Source: Allocoprobacillus sp002160865 | GTDB lineage: Bacteria > Bacillota_I > Bacilli_A > Erysipelotrichales > Coprobacillaceae | Direction: 5' to 3' | Assembly: GCF_042850985.1 (NCBI RefSeq) | Contig: NZ_AP031415.1 | Span: 2,294,001 to 2,358,000, forward strand | DNA length: 64,000 nucleotides | In this document: positions 8,872-19,402 of the stretch, piece after piece | Position numbering within the stretch: the first letter of the stretch is position 1 | How the letters are laid out: every line of letters begins with the position of its first letter | The notes under the pieces: model-generated | The model's database searches: none | The model's input: only the letters and a program-made list of their open reading frames with translations | Told to the model about the DNA's origin: nothing | Program-made: the position numbers and the translations under genes

Positions 8872-10539
8872 CTATTCCTTGACTTTTAAAACAGCACCAG
8901 TGTTTGCAGAAGTCACCATTGACGCATATTTTTTCAAATATCCATTCACAACTGGTAATTTTGGTTTAAAAGCCTTTCTTCTTTCTTCTAAGACATCATC
9001 ACTCACTAACAATTCAATACGATGATTGATAATATCTATTTCAATCATATCACCTTCTTCAACAAGTCCAATTGGTCCTCCAACTGCTGCTTCTGGTGAC
9101 ACATGTCCAATAGATGCTCCACGTGTTGCGCCAGAGAAACGTCCATCTGTAATCAAAGCAACATCTTTATCTAATCCCATACCTGCAATTTCTGAAGTTG
9201 GTGATAACATTTCACGCATTCCCGGACCACCTTTAGGTCCTTCATAACGAATCACAACAACATCACCAGCAACAATTTTTCCAGCACGAATAGCTTGAAT
9301 AGCTTCTTCTTCGCTATCAAAAACTCTTGCAGGACCTGTATGTTGTAACATTTCTTTAGCCACTGCACTTTGTTTAACAACACAGCTGTCAGGAGCTAAA
9401 TTTCCTTTCAACACAGCAATTCCACCTGTTTTCATATATGGATTATCTACCGGACGAATAATTTCTGGATTTAAATTCACACATCCAGCAATATTTTCTT
9501 TTAATGTTTTTGTCGTACAAGTTAATACATCAGTATGTAAAATGCCTAACTGATCTAATTCATTCATTACAGCATAGACACCACCAGCTTCATTTAAATC
9601 TTCCATAAATGTATCTCCCGCAGGAGCTAAATGACATAAGTTTGGTGTATGCTTACTAATTTCATTAGCAATCTCTAAGTTTAATTCAACACCCGCTTCA
9701 TAAGCGATAGCAGGTAAATGTAACATAGAGTTTGTTGAACAACCTAAGGCCATATCAACTGTTAATGCATTTAAAAACGCATCCTTTGTCATAATATCTC
9801 TTGGTTTGATATCTTTTTTGACTAATTCCATAATTTGCATACCCGCATGTTTAGCCAGTCTAATTCTTTCACTATAGACAGCTGGAATTGTTCCATTGCC
9901 TTTTAATCCCATTCCTAAAACTTCTGTTAAACAGTTCATGGAATTGGCAGTATACATACCTGAACAAGAACCACATGTTGGGCAAGCTTTTTCTTCAAAT
10001 TCTTTTAATTTTTCTGCTGTTATTTTACCAGCATTAAATTGTCCTACAGCTTCAAATAAAGATGATAGACATGTCTGTTTGCCATCCAATCTTCTTCCAG
10101 CCAACATTGGTCCACCACTGACAAAAATAGTTGGAATATTAATTCTGGCTGCTGCCATTAATAAACCGGGAACATTTTTATCACAGTTAGGAATCATAAC
10201 CAGACCATCAAATTGATGTGCATTAGCTAAACATTCAGTACTATCACAAATCAATTCTCTTGTGACCAAAGAATATTTCATCCCTGTATGATTCATTGCT
10301 ATTCCATCACAAACTGCAATTGCTGGAATTTCAACAGGTGTTCCTCCTGCCAAATAAATTCCTTTTTTAACTGCCTCAGCAATTTTATCTAAATTCATAT
10401 GTCCTGGTACAATCTCATTATAAGAATTCACAACCCCAATAAGTGGTCTATCCAATTCTTCTTCCGTCATACCTAAAGCATTAAATAAAGAACGATGTGG
10501 TGCTCTTTCTACTCCTTTTTTGACTTGATCACTTTTCAT
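8872..10539 (-). CDS. ilvD: Dihydroxy-acid dehydratase
   Basis: 555 residues, full length for IlvD/Edd dehydratases. It converts 2,3-dihydroxy-isovalerate and its methyl homologue to the 2-oxo acids, using an Fe-S cluster. The cluster cysteines are visible in [10 protein letters not shown] and [17 protein letters not shown]. The C-terminal [20 protein letters not shown] is the family signature. TGAGGTAATGAT precedes the ATG, directly after the leuB stop. It is co-transcribed with leuB and ilvB. Confidence 0.96.
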   Translation of the reverse strand: MKSDQVKKGVERAPHRSLFNALGMTEEELDRPLIGVVNSYNEIVPGHMNLDKIAEAVKKGIYLAGGTPVEIPAIAVCDGIAMNHTGMKYSLVTRELICDSTECLANAHQFDGLVMIPNCDKNVPGLLMAAARINIPTIFVSGGPMLAGRRLDGKQTCLSSLFEAVGQFNAGKITAEKLKEFEEKACPTCGSCSGMYTANSMNCLTEVLGMGLKGNGTIPAVYSERIRLAKHAGMQIMELVKKDIKPRDIMTKDAFLNALTVDMALGCSTNSMLHLPAIAYEAGVELNLEIANEISKHTPNLCHLAPAGDTFMEDLNEAGGVYAVMNELDQLGILHTDVLTCTTKTLKENIAGCVNLNPEIIRPVDNPYMKTGGIAVLKGNLAPDSCVVKQSAVAKEMLQHTGPARVFDSEEEAIQAIRAGKIVAGDVVVIRYEGPKGGPGMREMLSPTSEIAGMGLDKDVALITDGRFSGATRGASIGHVSPEAAVGGPIGLVEEGDMIEIDIINHRIELLVSDDVLEERRKAFKPKLPVVNGYLKKYASMVTSANTGAVLKVKE

Positions 10540-10551
10540 ATCATTACCTCA

Positions 10552-11634
10552 CTATAAATTTTCTACTATCAACTGTCCCATTCTAGAACATGTCACTTGT
10601 TGTTTTCCTTCTGACATAATATCCACTGTTCGATATCCTTTTTCTATCACTTTCTCCACAGCCTTTTCAATCGCATTGGCTTCTTCATCCATATCAAAAG
10701 AATAACGTAACATCATCGCTGCTGAAAGAATTGTTGCAATAGGATTGGCAATATCTTTTCCAGCAATATCAGGTGCACTTCCATGACTTGGTTCATACAT
10801 ACCTAATTGATCTTCTCTTAATGATGCACTTGATAACATACCAATCGATCCTGTCAGCATACTTGCTTCATCACTTAAAATATCACCAAACATATTTTCT
10901 GTCAAAATCACATCAAACTGTTGTGGATTTTTGACGAGCTGCATGGCACAGTTGTCAACCAGCATATGTTCCAGCTTCACATCTGGATAATCTTCAGCTA
11001 CCTCATTGACGACTTTTCGCCATAAACGTGATGTATCTAAAACATTGGCTTTATCCACACTAATAACATGACGACGACGTTTCATCGCAATTTCAAAAGC
11101 ACGTTTGGCAATGCGACGTATTTCTGATTCACTGTAAATTAAATTATCATGAGCGACCATCTGTCCATCAATTTCTTTGGTTTCTCTTTCACCAAAATAA
11201 AGTCCTCCTGTTAATTCACGAACGATGATCATATCAAAACCATCTTGACTTAATTCTTCTTTTAAAGGACAAGCACCTTTTAACTCTTTATATAAATAAG
11301 CAGGTCTTAAATTGGCAAATAATCCTAATGCTTTACGCATTTTCAATAATCCTGCCTCTGGTCTTAAAGATGGTTCTAACTGATACCATGGAGAAGTATT
11401 GGTATCTCCACCAATAGACCCTAATAAAACAGCATCACTGTTTTTAGCTATTTCAATAGCTTCATCAGTTAATGGAACTCCGTGTTTATCAATAGAAATT
11501 CCACCCATATCAATATATTGATAATCAAATGTATGATGATATTTCAAAGCAACCGCATCCAACATTTTCAATGCTTCATTAACGATTTCTGGACCAATAC
11601 CATCTCCATGAATGACTGCTATTGTTTTTTTCAT
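10552..11634 (-). CDS. leuB: 3-isopropylmalate dehydrogenase
   Basis: 360 residues. NAD-dependent oxidative decarboxylation of 3-isopropylmalate in leucine synthesis. The N-terminus [14 protein letters not shown], the substrate arginines in [11 protein letters not shown], the catalytic Tyr in [10 protein letters not shown], and [20 protein letters not shown] with the C-terminal [14 protein letters not shown] are all typical. The ATG overlaps the leuD stop in the ATGA arrangement, so translation is coupled. RBS GAGGGG lies within the end of leuD. Confidence 0.96.
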   Translation of the reverse strand: MKKTIAVIHGDGIGPEIVNEALKMLDAVALKYHHTFDYQYIDMGGISIDKHGVPLTDEAIEIAKNSDAVLLGSIGGDTNTSPWYQLEPSLRPEAGLLKMRKALGLFANLRPAYLYKELKGACPLKEELSQDGFDMIIVRELTGGLYFGERETKEIDGQMVAHDNLIYSESEIRRIAKRAFEIAMKRRRHVISVDKANVLDTSRLWRKVVNEVAEDYPDVKLEHMLVDNCAMQLVKNPQQFDVILTENMFGDILSDEASMLTGSIGMLSSASLREDQLGMYEPSHGSAPDIAGKDIANPIATILSAAMMLRYSFDMDEEANAIEKAVEKVIEKGYRTVDIMSEGKQQVTCSRMGQLIVENL

Positions 11635-12131
11635 AGTTTCCCCTCTCTTTTTTGATTGACATAATTAACCAAACCATTGGCTTGAATCATTTTCTGTAAA
11701 AATTCTGGAAATGGCTGTGCCTGATATTTTTTATCTTTGGTAAGATTCTTAATAACTCCAGCATCAAAATCAACTTCCACTTGATCTCCTTCATCAATAT
11801 CTTTGGCTGCTTCTGGGCATTCCAGAATTGCAAATCCAATATTCAAAGAATTACGATAAAAAATACGTGCAAAAGACTGAGCAATCACACAGCTGACCCC
11901 TGCTGTCTTTAAGGCAAGTGGGGCATGTTCACGAGATGATCCGCAACCAAAGTTTTTCCCAGCTACCATAATATCACCCGGTTTTAAACGTTGTGTAAAT
12001 GTTGGATCAATATCTACCATCGCATGACTGGCTAATTCCTTAGCATCAAATGAATTTAAATAACGTGCTGGAATAATCACATCTGTATCCACATTATCTC
12101 CATATTTCAATACTGTTCCTTTTGCCTTCAT
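11631..12131 (-). CDS. leuD: 3-isopropylmalate dehydratase, small subunit
   Basis: About 166 residues. It forms the isomerase with LeuC, moving the hydroxyl of isopropylmalate. The motifs [17 protein letters not shown] at the start and [16 protein letters not shown] in the middle are diagnostic for the swivelling small subunit. The start at 12131 is chosen because GGCAGGGAA lies upstream and the protein then begins [11 protein letters not shown] as in homologues. A longer reading to 12179 would add 16 residues inside leuC. The chosen ATG lies two bases after the leuC stop. Confidence 0.95.
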   Translation of the reverse strand: MKAKGTVLKYGDNVDTDVIIPARYLNSFDAKELASHAMVDIDPTFTQRLKPGDIMVAGKNFGCGSSREHAPLALKTAGVSCVIAQSFARIFYRNSLNIGFAILECPEAAKDIDEGDQVEVDFDAGVIKNLTKDKKYQAQPFPEFLQKMIQANGLVNYVNQKREGKL

Positions 12132-12132
12132 A

Positions 12133-13404
12133 CTAATTCCCTGCCTTTCTTGGATCAGCAATATAACCTGCAATGGCACTTGCCACTGCCACTTCCGGTG
12201 AAGCCAAATAAATTAAAGCTTCTGTATCACCCATTCTTCCAACGAAATTACGATTTGTTGTGGAAACACATTTTTCACCTTTAGCCATGACGCCCATATG
12301 TCCACCCATACATGGACCACAGCTTGGTGTATTGAATGCACATCCCGCTTCAACAAAAATTTCTGCTAAACCTTCTCTAATACATTCCACAAAAATCTTT
12401 TGTGTGGCTGGAATCACCATGACTCTTACAGTATCTGCCACCTTTTTCCCTTTTAAAATTTGTGCAGCTTTACGCAAGTCACTTAAACGTCCATTCGTAC
12501 ATGAACCAATCACAACTTGATCAATATATATTTTTTCACTTTCATTGATTTCTTCCATTGTATGTGCATTACCCGGTAAATGAGGGAAAGCCACTGTTGG
12601 TGTAATCTTTGATAAGTCAATTTCAATGACTTCATCATACTCGGCATATTCATCAGCCTGATATTCTTTATAGACTTTCTTAGAATGTTTTTGCATATAT
12701 TCACGTGTTATTTCATCAACTGGGAAGATTCCGTTTTTAGCCCCTGCTTCAATAGCCATATTACAAATTGTAAAACGATCATCCATTGTCAGTGAAGCTA
12801 CACCATCCCCAGTAAATTCCATAGATTTGTATAAAGCACCATCAACACCAATACGTCCAATAATATGTAAGATAACATCTTTACCACTGACATAAGGCTG
12901 TAATTCACCTTTTAATACAAACTTGATGGCACTTGGTACTTTAAACCAAAGTTCACCTGTTGCCATACCTGTTGCTATATCTGTTGTTCCTACTCCTGTT
13001 GAAAAAGCACCTAAAGCCCCATAAGTACATGTATGAGAATCAGCACCGATAATACATTCACCTGCCACAACAATTCCCTGTTCTGGTAAAATGGCATGTT
13101 CAACACCACATTTTCCTTGTTCCATATAGTGTGTTAAACATTGTTCTCTAGAAAATTCTCTGATAGCCTTAGAATTTTCTGCCGATTTCATATCTTTATT
13201 TGGTGTAAAATGATCAGGTACCAAAACAACCTTATCTTTATCAAAGACATGGTCTGCCATTTGTTTAAAAATAGGCAAAGCCATTGGTCCTGTAATATCA
13301 TTTGCCATGACCACATCTAATTTTGCTTCAATCAATTGACCAGCACTCACTTCTTTTAACCCCGCATGATCAGCCAATATTTTCTGTGTCATTGTCATTG
13401 ACAT
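12133..13404 (-). CDS. leuC: 3-isopropylmalate dehydratase, large subunit
   Basis: 423 residues, an aconitase-family catalytic subunit of the short bacterial/archaeal type. The [4Fe-4S] cluster cysteines are visible in [12 protein letters not shown] and in [34 protein letters not shown] carries active-site residues. GGGGGAAT lies seven bases before the ATG. The gene is separated from ilvC by 83 bases with two hairpins, the largest gap within the operon. Confidence 0.95.
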   Translation of the reverse strand: MSMTMTQKILADHAGLKEVSAGQLIEAKLDVVMANDITGPMALPIFKQMADHVFDKDKVVLVPDHFTPNKDMKSAENSKAIREFSREQCLTHYMEQGKCGVEHAILPEQGIVVAGECIIGADSHTCTYGALGAFSTGVGTTDIATGMATGELWFKVPSAIKFVLKGELQPYVSGKDVILHIIGRIGVDGALYKSMEFTGDGVASLTMDDRFTICNMAIEAGAKNGIFPVDEITREYMQKHSKKVYKEYQADEYAEYDEVIEIDLSKITPTVAFPHLPGNAHTMEEINESEKIYIDQVVIGSCTNGRLSDLRKAAQILKGKKVADTVRVMVIPATQKIFVECIREGLAEIFVEAGCAFNTPSCGPCMGGHMGVMAKGEKCVSTTNRNFVGRMGDTEALIYLASPEVAVASAIAGYIADPRKAGN

Positions 13405-13438
13405 CTCTTATTCCCCCTTTTCCTTTGTATGTCCTCAC

Positions 13439-13483
13439 TAAAGAGTCAATAGACTCTTTACTGAACACACACAAAGTGTGTGT
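13439..13483 (-). other. Tandem hairpins between ilvC and leuC
   Basis: Two perfect hairpins lie in the ilvC-leuC gap. One is TAAAGAGTC/GACTCTTTA with a 4-base loop (13439-13460). The other is ACACACAC/GTGTGTGT with a 3-base loop (13465-13483). Neither is followed by a T-run on the minus strand, so they do not look like terminators. They may mark an RNA processing or stability site within the operon mRNA. That role is inferred. Confidence 0.6.
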
Positions 13484-13487
13484 GATT

Positions 13488-15024
<1,537 letters not shown>

Positions 15025-15027
15025 AAA

Positions 15028-16713
15028 TTATCCTTCCTTTTTTATATTTTTATAAATACGATTCATCGCTGAAATCATGGCTTTAATCGTCGCTGTTGTA
15101 ATATTCAAATGAACCCCAACCCCATACTCACAAAGTTCTTCACCTTGAGGTCGAAGTTGAACATAGGCAGCTGCCTTTGAATTAGAACCAGCCGTTAAAG
15201 CATGTTCACTATAATCCATTAAATCAGTATAAAGAAAATCATCAGTTGAATTAAAGGCATTCTTTACAGCGTCAATTGGTCCATTTCCATAACCAATCAA
15301 AGTCTTAACTTCACCATGATCTTCAATAGTCACTTCAGCACGTCTTTCATATTCATCACTTTCATCACTAATATCAATTAATCGCTGTTTAATAAATTTA
15401 TATGGATATTCTAAATCAATATATTCTTTCTTAAACGTATCATAGATACGTTCTGGTGAAACTTCCCCTTCAATTTCACTAATATTTTGAATAGCTTTCG
15501 CAAAATCACCTTGTAATGCTTTTGGGAGATGATAACCAAAGACAGTATCCATCACATAAGCAACGCCACCTTTACCTGATTGTGAGTTAATACGCACAAT
15601 TGGTTCATATTGACGATTCAAATCAGCTGGATCAATTGGTAAATAAGGTACTTCCCAGATACCTTCACCACGTTGATGATAAGCATACATACCTTTATTA
15701 ATCGCATCTTGATGACTACCAGAAAAAGCTGTAAAAACAAGTTCCCCAGCATAAGGTTGTCTTGGTGGTACATCCATCTTTGTACATTTTTCGTAAACAT
15801 CTTTAATTTGATTCATTTGACCTAATTCCAATTTTGGATCAATGCCATGTGTAAACATATTTAAAGCCAATGTCACAATATCTACGTTTCCTGTTCTTTC
15901 CCCATTACCAAACAATGTTCCTTCAACACGATCAGCCCCAGCTAACAATGCCAGCTCTGTTGCAGCAACACCACAACCTCTATCATTATGTGGATGAACA
16001 CTCACAATAACTCTGTTTCTATCTTTAAAGTGACGACACATCCATTCAATCTGATCAGCATAAACATTTGGTGTATCCATTTCTACAGTAGAAGGCAGAT
16101 TAATAATAACCTTTCTTTCTGGTGAAGCTTCCCATGTATCCAAAACAGCTTCGCACACTTCCATTGCATAATCTACTTCTGTTCCTGTAAAACTTTCAGG
16201 TGAATACTCTAAAATCACTTCTCCATCAAAATCTTTTGATAACTCTTTAACCAATTGTGTTCCATCTACAGCAATCTTTTTGATTTCTTCTTTACTCTTA
16301 TGGAATACAACATCTCTTTGTAAAATAGATGTTGAATTATAAATATGCACAATCGCTTTTTTTAATCCCTTTAATGATTCAAAAGTTCTTTTAATCAAAT
16401 GTTCTCTTGCCTGTGTTAAAACTTGAACTGTCACATCATCAGGAATCAAATTCTTTTCTATTAATAATCTTAAAAAATCATACTCAATCTGTGATGATGA
16501 TGGAAAACCAACTTCAATTTCTTTAAAACCTAACTGAACAAGCAATTGAAACATCTCAACCTTTTCGTCAATATCCATTGGTGTAATTAAAGCCTGATTA
16601 CCATCACGTAAATCAACTGAACACCAGATTGGTGCTTTTTCAATTTCATGATCTGGCCAAGTACGGTCTTTCAATTTTACTGTTTCAAACTTCTTATACT
16701 TTTTGTAGTTCAT
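15028..16713 (-). CDS. leuA: 2-isopropylmalate synthase
   Basis: About 561 residues. It belongs to the longer LeuA class found in actinobacteria, fungi and some Firmicutes. It condenses acetyl-CoA with 2-oxoisovalerate, the first committed step to leucine. Visible are the TIM-barrel start CSVDLRDGNQALITPMD, the metal-binding HPHNDRGCGVAA, and a C-terminal regulatory domain for leucine feedback (about residues 420-555). The ATG at 16713 has AAGGAGAGG nine bases upstream. An upstream reading to 16755 would translate part of the leader terminator and is rejected. Transcription is controlled by the T-box leader. Confidence 0.95.
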   Translation of the reverse strand: MNYKKYKKFETVKLKDRTWPDHEIEKAPIWCSVDLRDGNQALITPMDIDEKVEMFQLLVQLGFKEIEVGFPSSSQIEYDFLRLLIEKNLIPDDVTVQVLTQAREHLIKRTFESLKGLKKAIVHIYNSTSILQRDVVFHKSKEEIKKIAVDGTQLVKELSKDFDGEVILEYSPESFTGTEVDYAMEVCEAVLDTWEASPERKVIINLPSTVEMDTPNVYADQIEWMCRHFKDRNRVIVSVHPHNDRGCGVAATELALLAGADRVEGTLFGNGERTGNVDIVTLALNMFTHGIDPKLELGQMNQIKDVYEKCTKMDVPPRQPYAGELVFTAFSGSHQDAINKGMYAYHQRGEGIWEVPYLPIDPADLNRQYEPIVRINSQSGKGGVAYVMDTVFGYHLPKALQGDFAKAIQNISEIEGEVSPERIYDTFKKEYIDLEYPYKFIKQRLIDISDESDEYERRAEVTIEDHGEVKTLIGYGNGPIDAVKNAFNSTDDFLYTDLMDYSEHALTAGSNSKAAAYVQLRPQGEELCEYGVGVHLNITTATIKAMISAMNRIYKNIKKEG

Positions 16714-16737
16714 CCTATTCCTCTCCTTTCCTATAAT

Positions 16738-16784
16738 AAAAAAACTCGTTCTCATTATGAAAAAATCATAATAGAGGACGAGAG
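16738..16784 (-). terminator. T-box-controlled terminator before leuA
   Basis: On the minus strand CTCGTCCTCTATTATGA pairs, with small bulges, with TCATAATGAGAACGAG. The loop is about six Ts and seven Ts follow. The 5' arm lies next to the T-box sequence, so an antiterminator can compete with this hairpin when uncharged tRNA is bound. Confidence 0.88.
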
Positions 16785-17034
16785 TACATGACTTCGTGGT
16801 TCCACCTCATATTCATTATTGCCTCACAACAATAACCTTATCAAGTACGCTTATTCATAAGTTCATACTCTAGCGTGATAACGGTCGCATTCCGTAGCAG
16901 CTTACTTTTCTTTCAGTGCTCCACTCAAGGACGAGTTCAATAATAACATCACAGTTCTTTCCACCATCCAGAACTTCTCTATGCTTCCCTTATTATTTAC
17001 TATTTCCTATCTCTGTATTTATTATAGAGTTGTT
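16738..17034 (-). promoter_or_regulatory. T-box riboswitch, leucine specifier
   Basis: The roughly 300-base leader of leuA has T-box hallmarks on the minus strand. These are an AGAGA-type region at the 5' end, the Stem I distal-loop-like GGATGGTGGAAAGAAC, a specifier region TGAACTCGTCCTTGAG, and the conserved T-box AGGTGGAACCACG (around 16793-16807) just before the terminator. The triplet after GAA is CTC (16933-16935), a leucine codon, which fits leuA as the first gene. Uncharged tRNA-Leu should stabilise the antiterminator and switch on the whole operon. The specifier assignment is from position only. Confidence 0.9.
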
Positions 17035-17040
17035 GGATAT

Positions 17041-17069
17041 ATCATATACCTTTTTATAAATATAGTCAA
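17041..17069 (-). promoter_or_regulatory. Promoter of the leu-ilv operon
   Basis: Minus-strand TTGACT (17064-17069), a spacer of exactly 17 bases and TATGAT (17041-17046) form a near-consensus sigma-A promoter. The start of transcription would be near 17034, at the 5' end of the T-box leader. Confidence 0.85.
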
Positions 17070-17220
17070 CCATATTTTATATTTTTAAGCATTTCTTTTT
17101 TTGGTTTTATGAAATATTATATTCTATTTTTCGCCTTTTTCAAAAAATAAAACACAACAAAAAAATATCTTTTACCCCATCATAAGCAATCAATTCCTAT
17201 ATAAAAGATAAAAAACTATA

Positions 17221-17228
17221 TATCAAAA
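17221..17228 (+). repeat. Target-site duplication, left copy
   Basis: TATCAAAA lies directly outside the left end of the IS element. The identical eight bases follow the right end at 19054-19061. Confidence 0.75.
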
Positions 17229-17264
17229 TGAACCGCCCCTGTCAAGTAGACAGGTGAAATAATT
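17229..17264 (+). repeat. IS left terminal inverted repeat
   Basis: TGAACCGCCCCTG at the tip is followed by AAATAATTAAA further in. It pairs imperfectly with the right end. An internal hairpin CCTGTC/GACAGG lies at 17238-17254. Confidence 0.7.
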
Positions 17265-17277
17265 AAAAATGTTTTTG

Positions 17278-17304
17278 ATGAAGTTGCCGAGGAGACAACT
17301 TCAT
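17278..17304 (+). terminator. Hairpin inside the IS end
   Basis: ATGAAGTTG/CAACTTCAT (9 bp, 9-base loop) is followed on the plus strand by TTTTTC. It could stop transcription entering the element antisense to the transposase. It also lies just after the transposase stop on the minus strand. Confidence 0.5.
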
Positions 17305-17310
17305 TTTTCT

Positions 17311-18219
17311 TTATGCAGCTAATGTTGTATTACTTGTATAATGTTCTTGTTTATATTTTATGATTCTTTTATTTTCTAATATTGGATATTGATTTGGTCT
17401 TTGTAATGATAGTGCTTCTCTTCTCACTTCATATGGTGTCTTTACTCCAAATCTTCTTTGATATCTTTCATACATGTAATAATGAATCCAATCATCAATA
17501 GCCTTAATAAGTTCGTCCTTTGTGTTGTAATGTTTTCCATAATAATACATCTCACATTTCATGATTCCCCAAAAGCCTTCCATTGGTCCATTATCTATGC
17601 AGCAGTGAACTCTTGACATGCTTTGTGTCATTCCCTGCTCTTTAAGCATATTTACAAAGGCTGGACTTGTGTATTGATATCCTCCATCCGAATGACATAA
17701 AGGATGTGCATCTTTATTAGCTTGAATTGCTTTATCAAATGTATTAAAAACAAGAATATTATTATTGTGATTACCAACTTCATAACTGACGACTGTTCTA
17801 TCATAGAGATCAAGAAATGCACTCAAATAAAGCTTATATTCATTATGTGGGCCATATTTGAATTCTGTGACATCAGTTACCCATTTTTCATTTGGTCTTG
17901 ATGCATTGAAATCTCTATTAAGATTATTCTTAGCTGTGTTGTTATTTTTTCTAACTGTACAACTTCTTCGTTTAGGTCGAATGATGCTTTGAATACCTAA
18001 TGTCCTCATGATCTTATAGATACGTTTGTCACTATAATGTCTATGATGATCTCTATTTATTCTATCAGCCATCATTCTATAACCTAATAATCCGTTATAT
18101 TTTTTATGATATTCTTTGATCAGCTCAGCTATCTCTTCATTTTCCTTGTCTACAATACTCTTTTCATGATGAAGCCATTTATAATAGTTTGCACGTTTGA
18201 CATCAAGTATTCTACACAT
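17311..18219 (-). CDS. IS3-family transposase OrfB (DDE catalytic part)
   Basis: 302 residues from the first ATG. The same frame stays open upstream as far as the slippery site near 18345, so the natural product is probably an OrfA-OrfB fusion made by -1 frameshifting. An HTH_21-like region (LLGYRMMADRINRDH) is followed by the rve integrase core. Acidic residues are visible in KWVTDVTEF, CHSDGGYQYTS and GPMEGFWGIMKCE, matching the DDE triad. The C-terminus has the usual YQRRFGVKTPYEVR. No internal stop is seen. Confidence 0.93.
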   Translation of the reverse strand: MCRILDVKRANYYKWLHHEKSIVDKENEEIAELIKEYHKKYNGLLGYRMMADRINRDHHRHYSDKRIYKIMRTLGIQSIIRPKRRSCTVRKNNNTAKNNLNRDFNASRPNEKWVTDVTEFKYGPHNEYKLYLSAFLDLYDRTVVSYEVGNHNNNILVFNTFDKAIQANKDAHPLCHSDGGYQYTSPAFVNMLKEQGMTQSMSRVHCCIDNGPMEGFWGIMKCEMYYYGKHYNTKDELIKAIDDWIHYYMYERYQRRFGVKTPYEVRREALSLQRPNQYPILENKRIIKYKQEHYTSNTTLAA

Positions 18220-18248
18220 AAGTGATATATTTGGTGTGTTTCCTTTAT

Positions 18249-18995
18249 CTACTTCTTCTTCGCTAATTTCTTTGATTGCTTCATATTCTTCTTCATATTT
18301 GCTTTCTCTGTATATCGCCTTCTTTCTATCTCGTCCAATTTTTTTAACATTCTTACCTCCAATAGTGCCATTTCAAGTTCATATTCCTTTTGTTTGAGCT
18401 GTCGTTTTAATAAAGTCATTTCATCAACTTCTTCATCAGCTTTATGATGTCCACGTCTATCACCTAAACCATCTTCGCCTTTTTCCTTATACTTCTTGAC
18501 CCAATTAAAGACATTAGCGTAAGTTGTTTCAAATACCTTAGCTGTTGTCTTATAGTCCAAATCATGTTCAAGACAATACTTTACAATTTCAATACGTTCT
18601 TCTTTATTTACTTTTCTGCTTTTCGCCATATAGATATCTTCTCCTCCAGGAATGTAATCCTTCAATTCCATATGACTATTATAATCTTTTATCCACTTTA
18701 TGATAGTGCTATTAGAAGAAATATTATATTTTATTGCCAGATCATCTAATGAACCTTCGCCGTTTAAATAAGCATCTACAACCATCTGTTTAAATGTTTT
18801 AGTATATGCATTATTTGATTTTAAATCATCAAAAGCTGATTCACCAAAAGCATTGTATTTTTTAACCCATCTATAAACAACCATATTATTTGTGCCGATT
18901 TCATCAGCTAATGAATAAGTAGATCCTTCACCATTCAAATAACGTTTACATATTTCTATTTTTAGTTCTTTAGAATATTTGCTTTTTCTTCTCAA
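18249..18995 (-). CDS. IS3-family transposase OrfA (helix-turn-helix part)
   Basis: 248 residues, the long OrfA type. Several helix-turn-helix units (about residues 8-45, 50-95 and 110-155) bind the element ends, followed by a coiled coil (LLKRQLKQKEYELEMALLEV). The start codon is TTG with GGGAGG eight bases upstream. The run AAAAAAA at 18339-18345 in codons for LKK allows a -1 shift, after which the frame reads IGRDRKKAIYRESKYEEEY and joins OrfB. Confidence 0.9.
   Translation of the reverse strand: MRRKSKYSKELKIEICKRYLNGEGSTYSLADEIGTNNMVVYRWVKKYNAFGESAFDDLKSNNAYTKTFKQMVVDAYLNGEGSLDDLAIKYNISSNSTIIKWIKDYNSHMELKDYIPGGEDIYMAKSRKVNKEERIEIVKYCLEHDLDYKTTAKVFETTYANVFNWVKKYKEKGEDGLGDRRGHHKADEEVDEMTLLKRQLKQKEYELEMALLEVRMLKKLDEIERRRYTEKANMKKNMKQSKKLAKKK
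18339..18345 (-). other. Programmed -1 frameshift site of the transposase
   Basis: A run of seven As (minus strand) lies in TTA-AAA-AAA-TTG of orfA. Slipping back by one base joins the OrfA frame to the open OrfB frame without a stop. This is the standard expression mode of IS3 elements. The stimulatory RNA structure was not determined. Confidence 0.65.
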
Positions 18996-19015
18996 TATAA
19001 AAACCTCCCGTATCA

Positions 19016-19053
19016 GTGTTTAATTATTTACACTGTGTACTAGGAGGTTATCA
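19016..19053 (-). repeat. IS right terminal inverted repeat
   Basis: Read inward from 19053: TGATAACCTCCTAG at the tip, then ACACAGTGT and AAATAATTAAA. It matches the left end imperfectly. Confidence 0.7.
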
Positions 19054-19061
19054 TATCAAAA
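19054..19061 (+). repeat. Target-site duplication, right copy
   Basis: TATCAAAA, identical to the eight bases at 17221-17228 before the left end of the element. Confidence 0.75.
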
Positions 19062-19122
19062 TAGATATATAGCTTTATTTGAAGCCTTATCATAGCACCC
19101 AATTTTATCATTTTTCATAATT

Positions 19123-19398
19123 CTAGTCATCAAATATATCTGTGCCACAGTGTGAACACTTCTTACCAGAAAATATGCTACTCATATCCAGTAAACTACC
19201 ACAAAAATGACATCTCCATATAAAAGGATATAAGACATAAATAGCTACCGTTCCAATAAAACCAATGAAACATAATACATAATAGAATATATCCAGATTA
19301 ATATTAACGGGAACTACTGTGGTAGCTGATACCACAAGAATCGCCAAAAAGTCATATACTAGCATATAAATGACAAATTTTTTATATCTTCGTTTCAT
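19123..19398 (-). CDS. Small membrane protein with C-terminal zinc ribbon
   Basis: 91 residues, not recognised as a named family. Two membrane segments (about 8-30 and 37-60) are followed by a cytoplasmic-looking rubredoxin/zinc-ribbon-like knuckle pair, CHFCG (residues ~67-71) and CSHCG (~81-85). The start lies four bases after the stop of the secreted-protein gene upstream, so the two are co-transcribed. The RBS is weak, consistent with coupling. A role linked to the secreted partner is inferred from position only. Confidence 0.7.
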   Translation of the reverse strand: MKRRYKKFVIYMLVYDFLAILVVSATTVVPVNINLDIFYYVLCFIGFIGTVAIYVLYPFIWRCHFCGSLLDMSSIFSGKKCSHCGTDIFDD

Positions 19399-19402
19399 TA
19401 AC

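Larger units (their letters stand above)
17229..19053 (-). mobile_element. IS3-family insertion sequence, apparently intact
   Basis: An element of 1825 bases bounded by imperfect terminal repeats. The left end begins TGAACCGCCCCTG and the right end, read inward, begins TGATAACCTCCTAG. Both ends share AAATAATTAAA about 25-36 bases in. It carries two overlapping transposase frames with a slippery A7 run between them, as IS3 elements do. An 8-bp direct repeat TATCAAAA flanks it, evidence of a real transposition. It lies about 160 bases upstream of the leu-ilv promoter, in the same transcriptional direction. All DDE residues appear present, so it may be active. Confidence 0.9.

Noticed and set aside
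12260..12520. Long plus-strand ORFs opposite ilv and leu genes (for example within leuC, ilvD, ilvC)
   Set aside because: They are antisense shadows of clearly conserved enzymes, without RBS or domain content.
13465..13483. GT-repeat hairpin as an operon terminator after ilvC
   Set aside because: No T-run follows on the minus strand, and downstream genes belong to the same pathway without another clear promoter.
17704..17901. Plus-strand ORFs inside the IS element
   Set aside because: Antisense to the transposase; no RBS and no recognisable protein.
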